NCBI GenBank assembly: GCA_035267785.1
Contig: DATFLL010000028.1
Coordinates: 1 to 18,919 of the forward strand
DNA length: 18,919 nucleotides
From: DATFLL01 sp035267785
GTDB lineage: Bacteria > Pseudomonadota > Gammaproteobacteria > DATFLL01
Direction: 5' to 3'
Notes under the pieces: generated by a model
The model's database searches: none
What the model saw: only the letters and a program-made list of their open reading frames with translations
What the model was told of the DNA's origin: nothing
Shown here: piece by piece, positions 1-5,419 of the stretch
Position numbering within the stretch: position 1 is the stretch's first letter
How the letters are laid out: each line of letters opens with the position of its first letter
Made by a program: the position numbers and the translations under genes

Positions 1-141
1 ACCGCACAGTGGGGCCCGGCCATCTCCAAAAACCCCTACCTGTCCTTCCAGTTCACCGGCGCCAAAAAGGGCGACACCATCAAGCTGAGCTGGGTCGACA
101 ACAAGGGCGAGAGCGATTCCACCGAGGCCAAGATCCGCTAA
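1..141 (+). CDS. soxZ: SoxZ, thiosulfate-oxidation carrier subunit (3' end only)
   Basis: This is the last 46 codons of a gene that begins outside the window; the frame is open from base 1 to a TAA stop. The peptide contains WGPAISKNPYLSFQF and then KLSWVDNKGESDSTEA, which match the C-terminal Ig-like strands of SoxZ as I know the family. SoxZ pairs with SoxY in the periplasm; SoxY carries sulfur intermediates on a C-terminal cysteine while SoxABCD oxidise and hydrolyse them. Only about half of a normal SoxZ (roughly 100 residues) is visible, so the start, and a soxY presumably upstream, cannot be checked. Two hairpins follow directly, suggesting soxZ is the last gene of its operon. It is the main hint that the organism oxidises reduced sulfur. 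Confidence 0.85.
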   Translation, partial: TAQWGPAISKNPYLSFQFTGAKKGDTIKLSWVDNKGESDSTEAKIR

Positions 142-166
142 GCGGCGCGGCTGAAGACATCGCGAA

Positions 167-191
167 TCCCGAGCCGGATCCCGGTTCGGGA
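167..191 (+). other. Hairpin immediately after soxZ, before the terminator
   Basis: Arms TCCCGAGCCGG (167-177) and CCGGTTCGGGA (181-191) pair over 11 positions, one of them G-U, with a three-base loop. No T-run follows, so it is not itself a classic terminator. It lies just 5' of the terminator hairpin and could protect the soxZ mRNA 3' end or help termination; that role is inferred. Confidence 0.5.
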
Positions 192-193
192 CG

Positions 194-230
194 AAAAGGG
201 CGCAGACCGAGGTCTGCGCCCTTTTCTTTT
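194..230 (+). terminator. Intrinsic terminator downstream of soxZ
   Basis: AAAAGGGCGCAGACC (194-208) is the exact reverse complement of GGTCTGCGCCCTTTT (211-225), and the descending arm runs into CTTTT at 226-230. The stem is very GC-rich and the T-rich tail is on the plus strand, as expected for a Rho-independent terminator of the soxZ transcript. The A-run on the other side could allow some termination in the reverse direction, but no reverse gene ends here. Confidence 0.9.
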
Positions 231-326
231 ATGGGGCACCGACACCCGACAGGCAGCGGACGGTGCGCCGGGACTGCCACTGCAGTAGAATGACCGCCAC
301 TCGCTCTGGGGAGAACTGGTAACGCC

Positions 327-647
327 ATGACCGAATCGGAATTCAATCAACGGGTCGATGACATCCTGGTTCGTGTCGAGGATGCCGTCGATGCCAGTGA
401 GGCCGACATCGACTATGAAACGGCGGGCGGCATCCTGACCTTGAGCTTCCAGGACGGCAGCAAGCTCATCGTCAACCGCCAAACGCCGGTGCGCCAGATC
501 TGGGTAGCCACCCGCGCCGGCGGCTTCCACTACAACTACGACGCCGCGCGCGACGCCTGGGTACGCGACAGCGACGGCGAAGAGCTGTTCGCCACCCTCT
601 CGGCCCAATGCACGGCGCAGGCGGGCGAGGCGGTGGAGCTGAGTTGA
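327..647 (+). CDS. cyaY: CyaY, bacterial frataxin
   Basis: The 106-residue protein has the size and layout of CyaY: an acidic first helix (MTESEFNQRVDDILVRVEDA), then a beta sheet with the family-typical GGILTLSFQDGSKLIVNRQ (residues 34-52) and RQIWVATRAGGFHY (56-69). CyaY binds iron through the acidic ridge of helix 1 and modulates the cysteine desulfurase IscS during Fe-S cluster assembly in the cytoplasm. The ATG is preceded by GGGGAG about 13 bases upstream, a rather long spacing, but the N-terminus aligns with what I know of the family. The gene follows the soxZ terminator, so it should have its own promoter; TAGAAT at 286-291 is a possible -10 without a convincing -35. The esterase gene begins 13 bases after its stop, so the two may be cotranscribed. 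Confidence 0.93.
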   Translation: MTESEFNQRVDDILVRVEDAVDASEADIDYETAGGILTLSFQDGSKLIVNRQTPVRQIWVATRAGGFHYNYDAARDAWVRDSDGEELFATLSAQCTAQAGEAVELS

Positions 648-660
648 CGGGCGCCAGGCA

Positions 661-1332
661 GTGAGCGACGGCGAGTCCCTCGACTGCCTCGAGCTCGGTC
701 CCAAGGGACCGGCCGAGGCCTGCGTCATCTGGCTGCACGGCCTGGGGGCCGACGGCCACGACTTCGAACCCATCGTGCCGGAGCTGGGCCTGGGCGACAC
801 AGTTCGCTTCATCTTTCCCCACGCCCCGCACCGCCCGGTGACGATCAACGCCGGCTACGTCATGCGCGCCTGGTATGACATCGCCTCGCCGCGGATCGAT
901 GCCGGACAGGATGGCGCGGGCATCGAGGCCTCTGCCGTCCAGGTGAACGCCCTGATCGCCCGCGAGCTCGAACGCGGCATGTCGCCGGCACGCGTCGTCC
1001 TGGCGGGCTTCTCCCAGGGCGGGGCCATCGCCCTGCACGTCGGCCTCCGCCGCCGCGAGCCGCTGGCCGGCGTCCTCGCCCTGTCCACCTATCTACCGTT
1101 GGCCGAGCGCCTGGCGAACGAGGCCGCCCCCGATCGCAGTGTGCCCATCTTCATGGCCCACGGCACCGACGACCCCATCGTCCCCATCGCGCTCGGCCGC
1201 GACAGTCGAGATCGGCTCACGCATGAAGGGTACGCCGTGCAATGGCACGAATATCCCATGGGGCACGGCGTCTGCCCCGAGGAGGTCGGGGATATCGGCA
1301 ACTGGCTTCGACAACGCCTCTCGGCTAATTGA
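661..1332 (+). CDS. Serine carboxylesterase / phospholipase family alpha/beta hydrolase (GTG start)
   Basis: A 223-residue alpha/beta hydrolase of the carboxylesterase/acyl-protein-thioesterase-like family (Abhydrolase_2; EstB- and YpfH-like). The oxyanion-loop region WLHGLGADGHDF is at residues 24-35, the nucleophile elbow GFSQGG is at 116-121 with Ser118, the acid is probably Asp171 in HGTDDPIVP, and the base is His202 in MGHGVCPEE. All triad residues are present. It should hydrolyse short-chain carboxylic or lysophospholipid esters; the natural substrate cannot be read from sequence. There is no signal peptide, so it is cytoplasmic. The start is GTG at 661, 13 bases after cyaY, with no strong ribosome binding site. 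No in-frame ATG lies ahead of the conserved first strand, so GTG is the sensible choice. The stop is followed by repeat-rich intergenic DNA. Confidence 0.9.
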   Translation: MSDGESLDCLELGPKGPAEACVIWLHGLGADGHDFEPIVPELGLGDTVRFIFPHAPHRPVTINAGYVMRAWYDIASPRIDAGQDGAGIEASAVQVNALIARELERGMSPARVVLAGFSQGGAIALHVGLRRREPLAGVLALSTYLPLAERLANEAAPDRSVPIFMAHGTDDPIVPIALGRDSRDRLTHEGYAVQWHEYPMGHGVCPEEVGDIGNWLRQRLSAN

Positions 1333-1356
1333 TGACGCCGAGCCGTTAGAGACGAG

Positions 1357-1405
1357 TTGGCAGTTGGCAGTTGGCAGTTGGCAGTTGGCAGTTGGCAGTT
1401 GGCAG
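1357..1405. repeat. Tandem repeat, seven perfect copies of TTGGCAG
   Basis: Seven uninterrupted identical 7-base units run from 1357 to 1405, starting 24 bases after the esterase stop. The array is perfect, with no diverged edge copies, which suggests recent slippage and variable copy number. It contains no spacers and is not a CRISPR. It sits outside the reading frame of the esterase. Confidence 0.97.
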
Positions 1406-1488
1406 AATGAGCACGAAGACAAAAGGCTACAAGCAGACTCTGCTTTGAATCGGGCGGGCCGCGGTCGATCCCCAGGGACGCTGCAGGT

Positions 1489-1575
1489 AACGCAAAGGTC
1501 GCAATGACGCCAAGAACGCTAAGGCGGGAATTGTTAAGAACTCTGCGTCCTCCGCGTCTTTGCGCTCTCTGCGTT
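1489..1575. repeat. Imperfect long inverted repeat with internal ~9-base periodicity
   Basis: The left arm (1489-1523) and the reverse complement of the right arm (1541-1575) both read as four spaced copies of an ACGCnAAG-like motif: AACGCAAAG, CGCAATGA, ACGCCAAG, ACGCTAAG on the left, and AACGCAGAG, CGCAAAGA, CGCGGAGG, ACGCAGAG on the right. About three quarters of the 35 positions agree. The loop is 17 bases (1524-1540) and a run of six T follows at 1574-1579. Similar CGCAAAGACGC-type elements are dispersed between genes in many environmental bacterial genomes, so this is probably a mobile or amplified intergenic element. It may also act as a terminator between the convergent esterase and methyltransferase genes; both roles are inferred. 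Confidence 0.75.
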
Positions 1576-1600
1576 TTTTCGGGCGTATGCTAGCCTTGCC

Positions 1601-2194
1601 TCAGCCGCGTTTGCGCCAAACCAGCGTTCGGTTGTTGGCGGGCATCTCGTAGTCGCGCTGCAATTCCAGGCCGGCGGCACGGGCGAGCGCCTCGAGATCG
1701 TCGAAGTCGCGCACGCCGCTGGCCGGGTCGCGGGCGCGCAGCCAGGCGTCGAAGCGCTCGTTGCTCTGGCTGGTATAGCGCCCGCCGTAGTTGAAGGGTC
1801 CGTACAGGCAGAACACGCCGTCGGCGGGCAGCAGGCGCCCCACGCCGGCGAACATCGCCTCCACGGCCGGCCAGTCCATGATATGTGCGGTATTGGCGCT
1901 GAAAACGGCATCGACCTCGACGGCCGGCCACTCGCGCTGGCGCGCATCCAGCTCGGCAGGCCCGTGCACGTTGGCCAGCCCGGCCTCCTCCAGCCAGGCC
2001 CTGATCCCGGGGTGATATTCAAGCCGATCGCTGGTATACCACGTCAGATATGGCAGCTCGCGGGCGAAAAATACCGCATGCTGACCCGTTCCGCTGCCTA
2101 TCTCCAACACGGCGCGGCTGTCGGCCAGGGCCTCTCGCAGCACGGCGAGGATGGGCTGCTTGTTCTGTTCGCAGGACTCGGAAAAGGGTTTCAT
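1601..2194 (-). CDS. DUF938 family SAM-dependent methyltransferase
   Basis: This 197-residue class I methyltransferase-fold protein belongs to the DUF938 (UPF0585) family. The N-terminal ESCEQNKQPIL (residues 6-16), the SAM-binding motif I VLEIGSGTGQHAVFFA (29-44), a conserved NTAHIMDW segment, the GPFNYGGRYTSQSNERFD stretch and the C-terminal MPANNRTLVWRK are all family hallmarks. Length is normal and no signal peptide is present. The methyl acceptor of this family is not known to me, so no reaction is assigned beyond SAM binding. It faces away from the cytochrome-DUF302 cassette across 145 bases and converges on the esterase across the repeat region. The ATG at 2194 is chosen because MKPFSESCEQNKQPI is the usual family start. 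Confidence 0.88.
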   Translation of the reverse strand: MKPFSESCEQNKQPILAVLREALADSRAVLEIGSGTGQHAVFFARELPYLTWYTSDRLEYHPGIRAWLEEAGLANVHGPAELDARQREWPAVEVDAVFSANTAHIMDWPAVEAMFAGVGRLLPADGVFCLYGPFNYGGRYTSQSNERFDAWLRARDPASGVRDFDDLEALARAAGLELQRDYEMPANNRTLVWRKRG

Positions 2195-2247
2195 GTGAGA
2201 AATCCGTGAAGGCGGTGGCGTGGCACAGGGCCTCGAGTGCCCGGCGC

Positions 2248-2288
2248 TTGATTCAGGTCAATGCCCGCATGGACCAGCCCGATAGCAT
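2248..2288 (+). promoter_or_regulatory. FNR/Anr-type box and class II promoter upstream of the cytochrome-DUF302 gene
   Basis: TTGATTCAGGTCAA at 2248-2261 matches the FNR/Anr/Dnr consensus TTGAT-N4-ATCAA at nine of ten positions. A -10-like TAGCAT lies at 2283-2288, which would place +1 near 2296. The box centre (2254.5) is then at about -41.5, the textbook position for class II FNR activation. The predicted leader is about 44 bases. Assignment to the cytochrome gene rests on orientation and geometry; no start site has been measured. The box could also affect the divergent methyltransferase gene starting at 2194. Confidence 0.72.
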
Positions 2289-2339
2289 GAAAGACACTTG
2301 GCGCGGTATGCTGCGTAAGGCTTTGCACGAGGTACCGAC

Positions 2340-3395
2340 ATGCGATTATACACGCTCATAGGGATTCTCATCGTCCCCGCCCTGGGCCTGGTGCCCGGCG
2401 CCTCGGTCGCGGCGCCCAACGGCGCCCAGCTCTTCGCGCGCAACTGCGCCGTCTGCCACGGCGCCGACGGCAACGGCGGAGTCGGCGTCCCGCTGGCCCT
2501 GCCCAGTTTCCAGTCGAGCGTGCCGGACTCCTATCTGTTCAAAACCATTCGCCACGGCCGCCCCGGGCGGGTGATGCCGGCCTTCACCCAGCTCAGCGAC
2601 GCGCAGATTCACGCCATCGTGGAATACATCCGCACCTTCGCGCCGGGCAAGCCCCGGCACCTGAGCGACAAGCCGGTCAAGGGCGACCCGCAGCATGGCA
2701 AGCAGCTTTTCGCCGAGCACTGCGCCAAGTGCCACGGCGCCCGCGGCCAGGGCGGCGAGGGCACCGGCGTGACCTTCTCGCGCCCGCGCAACCTGCCCAT
2801 CATGCCGCCGGCGCTGAACAACCCCGGCTTTCTCGGCGCGGCCACCGACCAGATGATCAAGGCCACGCTCATGAATGGGCGCAAAGGCACACCCATGGTC
2901 TCGTTCCTCAAGCAGGGACTGAGCGAACAGGACATCGACGACCTAGTCGCCTACATCCGCTCGTTTCAAGAGCATCCCCTGCACCCGGGCCAGAAAGACT
3001 TCAAGACGATCAAACCGACCATCGTCTATGACTCGCCGTACGACCTGAAGACCACGGTGGAGAACGTCAAGAGAGCAGCGATCGGGCGCAACTTCAAGCT
3101 GATCCGGGTGCAATACCTCGACCAGGGACTGGTGCCCGCCGGTAAGGAGAACACCCACCGGGTCATCGTCTATTTCTGCAACTTCAATTTTCTCAACCAG
3201 GCCCTGGCCATCGACCCGCGCGTAGGGCTCTTCCTGCCCTGCCGCGTCACCGTGGTCGAGCACCACGGCAAGGTCAAGGTCTATGCTATCAATCCCGAGC
3301 GCCTGAGCCACTTGTTCAACAACTATGAGCTGAACAAGCTGTGCGACCAGATGCACGACACCTACCGCGACATTCTCGAGGAGGCGACACTATGA
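2340..3395 (+). CDS. Exported diheme cytochrome c fused to a C-terminal DUF302 domain
   Basis: The 351-residue protein has three parts. A signal peptide (about residues 1-25) ends near ASVAA. Two class I cytochrome c domains follow: heme 1 at CAVCH (36-40) with likely axial Met79 in GRVMPAF, and heme 2 at CAKCH (128-132) with likely axial Met186 in GTPMVSF. A C-terminal segment from about residue 228 to the end (YDSPYDLKTTVENVK to the terminal helix) has the look of a DUF302 domain. It should be periplasmic and transfer electrons between quinol-linked or periplasmic donors and an oxidase or reductase; the DUF302 role is unknown to me. A ribosome binding site GAGGT (2329-2333) fits the ATG at 2340. 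Its stop overlaps the start of the next DUF302 gene (ATGA), so the two are translationally coupled. An FNR-type promoter lies upstream. The fusion is unusual; the domain call is by eye. Confidence 0.87.
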   Translation: MRLYTLIGILIVPALGLVPGASVAAPNGAQLFARNCAVCHGADGNGGVGVPLALPSFQSSVPDSYLFKTIRHGRPGRVMPAFTQLSDAQIHAIVEYIRTFAPGKPRHLSDKPVKGDPQHGKQLFAEHCAKCHGARGQGGEGTGVTFSRPRNLPIMPPALNNPGFLGAATDQMIKATLMNGRKGTPMVSFLKQGLSEQDIDDLVAYIRSFQEHPLHPGQKDFKTIKPTIVYDSPYDLKTTVENVKRAAIGRNFKLIRVQYLDQGLVPAGKENTHRVIVYFCNFNFLNQALAIDPRVGLFLPCRVTVVEHHGKVKVYAINPERLSHLFNNYELNKLCDQMHDTYRDILEEATL

Positions 3396-3865
3396 GGACC
3401 GCACGCCCCTTCACCGTCTGCCTTTGGGCGCTCTCATTGGCTGCGGGACTCTGGGTGAGTGGACCCGCGCGCGCCGACCAGCTGCTCATGGCCCGCTCGA
3501 TGCAGGCCTTCCCTGAGGCCATGCTGGCGCTGCAGGAGTCGCTCACGCACCACGGCTACACGGTCTCGCGCGTGCAGCGTGTGGACATCGGACTCAAAAA
3601 GATGGGCTTCAAGACCGACAAGTACCGGGTCGTATTCTTCGGAAAGCCCAAGCAGGTCGATGAGCTGGCGTCGCGTTATCCGGATCTGATCCCCTACCTG
3701 CCGCTGAAGATTGCCATCTTCGCCGAGGGCGACAATGCGCTGCTGGTCACCAGCAGCCCGCTGCAGCTGGCGTCGTTTTTCCACCATCCCGAGCTCAAGC
3801 CCGTATTCGAACAGTGGAATCACGACATTCAGGCCGTGCTCGACGACCTTCGCACGAGCGACTGA
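3392..3865 (+). CDS. Exported DUF302 domain protein
   Basis: The 157-residue protein starts with a signal peptide (MRTARPFTVCLWALSLAAGL, cleavage near ARA). The mature part resembles a DUF302 domain: an MARSMQAFPEAMLALQESL helix, a GYTVSRVQRVDIGL strand, KYRVVFFG and a PLKIAIFAEGDNALLVTSSPLQL stretch. The start is ATG at 3392, which overlaps the stop of the cytochrome-DUF302 gene and has a strong GAGGAGG ribosome binding site (3378-3384). A longer in-frame start at 3341 lies inside the upstream gene and would hide the signal peptide. Two DUF302 domains in one coupled unit suggest that the proteins interact or act in the same periplasmic process. The biochemical function is unknown. There is no heme motif and the mature part has no cysteine. 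Confidence 0.82.
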   Translation: MRTARPFTVCLWALSLAAGLWVSGPARADQLLMARSMQAFPEAMLALQESLTHHGYTVSRVQRVDIGLKKMGFKTDKYRVVFFGKPKQVDELASRYPDLIPYLPLKIAIFAEGDNALLVTSSPLQLASFFHHPELKPVFEQWNHDIQAVLDDLRTSD

Positions 3866-3940
3866 CGTGCCCCGGCGTCATGCTCTGGTAATGTGGCGCC
3901 GTGGGGCTGCCCGCCCCGCCGCCAGTACAACATAGAGGCC

Positions 3941-4771
3941 ATGAGCACTTCACCAACGCCACCGCCCGGGGCGCTGTTCCAACTGCTGTCCACGGGCCCC
4001 ATCGGTCTGGTGGTGCTCGACGGCGAGGGATGCGTGGTCTGGGCCAACGAGGTGCTGTTGTACCTGCTCGAAAGCCCCGCCGAGGCGCTGGTGAATCGAC
4101 CGCCCAACGAGCTGACGCACCCCTGGCTGCGCGCCCTGTCCGAACAGGACGAGTTCATACACGTTCCTACGAGCACTGCCAGCGGGACACCCCAGGGGCG
4201 CTGGCTGCACTGCCGCTTTTACCCGCGCGGCGACGGGGCCGGCGCCGTCGGCCACGTTCTGGACTTCACCGAAATCAAGCAGCTGGTCGAGGAGCGCGAC
4301 GCCCTCAAGCACAAGCTCGCCGAGCTGGACCCGGTCGAACCGACCACCGGCCTGCTAAATGCCCGGGGACTCACGCAGGTACTGGCGCCTCAAGTGGCAC
4401 GGAGCCGGCGTTACGGCAACCGACTCTCGGCGGTGCTGCTGCGTCTGGGCGAAACGGGTGAGTTCATCGAGCGCTATCCCGGCGCGGCGGGCGAGGCGAT
4501 CCTCACCGCCGTGACCCGACTGCTCAACGACCAGCTTCGCTGGGCCGACTTCATCGCCTACCTGGAACACGGCGAATTCGCCCTCGTGCTCCAGGAGACG
4601 GGCGGCGAAGACGCGTTGGCACTGGTGGCCAAGCTGCGCGATGCCCTGGCCGATCTCGGCATGACGCTCGCCATGCCCATCGCACGTTTCGGCATCGCCG
4701 AATGGCAAAGAGGCGATGACGTCGGTCTTCTGCTGCGCCGCGCGCGCAACAGCATCGACGCGATCGACTGA
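3941..4771 (+). CDS. Cytoplasmic PAS protein with a degenerate, probably inactive GGDEF domain
   Basis: The 276-residue protein has an N-terminal PAS-like sensor domain (about residues 10-115, including GPIGLVVLDGEGCVVWANE and ending GHVLDFTEIKQL), a short helical linker with coiled-coil character (about 113-130), and a GGDEF-fold domain (about 130-276, with the PTTGLLNARGLTQVL segment). The signature loop reads EHGEF (209-213) instead of GGDEF, the preceding I-site RxxD is not evident, and the usual metal-binding DxDxF stretch has become RLGETGEF. It is therefore unlikely to make cyclic di-GMP and may bind nucleotide or protein as a sensor or adaptor. The ATG at 3941 has a GAGG six bases ahead and starts a plausible N-terminus; an in-frame ATG at 3893 would add 16 unlikely residues. 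It follows the DUF302 gene by 75 bases, which contain a possible extended -10 (TGGTAATGT). Confidence 0.78.
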   Translation: MSTSPTPPPGALFQLLSTGPIGLVVLDGEGCVVWANEVLLYLLESPAEALVNRPPNELTHPWLRALSEQDEFIHVPTSTASGTPQGRWLHCRFYPRGDGAGAVGHVLDFTEIKQLVEERDALKHKLAELDPVEPTTGLLNARGLTQVLAPQVARSRRYGNRLSAVLLRLGETGEFIERYPGAAGEAILTAVTRLLNDQLRWADFIAYLEHGEFALVLQETGGEDALALVAKLRDALADLGMTLAMPIARFGIAEWQRGDDVGLLLRRARNSIDAID

Positions 4772-4801
4772 CTCCCCGCCGCGCCCCGCGGGCCGTCCGC
4801 C

Positions 4802-5326
4802 TCAGCGCACGCAGGCGCGATAGGGCCCGATGTTCACTCGTTTGGCATCGGCCGGGTCGCGAGCGACGAGCCGATAGTCTACGCAGCGGTCGCTGCAGAC
4901 TGCGCTCGCCGGCATGCGAAAGCTGTTGCTGGACAGAGAAAACCGCCCCGCGCCCAGGCTAACAGCCTGGCGGTAACCGCCGCTCATACCATTGTCGACG
5001 ATCAGATAGGCAGGGACCTGCGTGCCGTCTGCCTGGCGCCGGTAGTCGAGTTGCAGGTGCACCCGGCCCTCGAGCGTGTCCCGGGGATGCGCGGCGCACC
5101 AGCTGCTGAACGGCGTCACATAGACCGAGAGCTCGGAGCTCACGACCGACGGCTTGAGGATAGCGATCATGTACAAGGGGATGCGCGGGGGGAGCGTCTT
5201 GGTCGTGCGGTGTTTCCAGGCATTCGGGTCGGGCGGCGCGGCCCGGGCTATGCCCGATACCCAGACCTGGCTTGCCAGCAGCGCCGCCGCCGTCGCGCCG
5301 GCAAGGACGGATGTAAGCTTCGCCAT
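4802..5326 (-). CDS. Exported four-cysteine protein of unknown function
   Basis: I do not recognise this 174-residue protein. It has a clear signal peptide (about residues 1-30, ending ARA). The mature part is small, soluble and probably beta-rich. It has exactly four cysteines, Cys77, Cys144, Cys148 and Cys172, with the middle pair in CSDRC; two periplasmic disulfides are plausible. There are no heme or lipobox motifs. The ATG at 5326 has an AGGGGG ribosome binding site at the right distance, which supports a real gene. It lies 93 bases downstream of kup on the same strand, so it may be cotranscribed, although a near-palindrome at 5344-5361 lies in its leader. It converges with the PAS/GGDEF gene across 30 bases. 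Confidence 0.68.
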   Translation of the reverse strand: MAKLTSVLAGATAAALLASQVWVSGIARAAPPDPNAWKHRTTKTLPPRIPLYMIAILKPSVVSSELSVYVTPFSSWCAAHPRDTLEGRVHLQLDYRRQADGTQVPAYLIVDNGMSGGYRQAVSLGAGRFSLSSNSFRMPASAVCSDRCVDYRLVARDPADAKRVNIGPYRACVR

Positions 5327-5343
5327 GAAATACCCCCTGTTCG

Positions 5344-5361
5344 CTCAAGTCACGACCTGAG
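5344..5361. promoter_or_regulatory. Near-perfect 18-base dyad in the leader of the four-cysteine protein gene
   Basis: CTCAAGTC (5344-5351), two bases, then GACCTGAG (5354-5361): the two 8-base arms are reverse complements except at one position. It lies 17 bases upstream of the reverse-strand ATG at 5326, between kup and the exported protein gene. It could be an operator or a small RNA hairpin at the ribosome binding site. There is no T-run, so it does not look like a kup terminator. Confidence 0.3.
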
Positions 5362-5419
5362 TCGGCTCATTGGCGCTGGCGGTTCAATGCGGCTCGCGGC
5401 CGGCCCCGAGATCTGCCCG

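Noticed and set aside
1357..1405. CRISPR array
   Set aside because: The units are 7 bases long with no spacers, so this is a simple tandem repeat.
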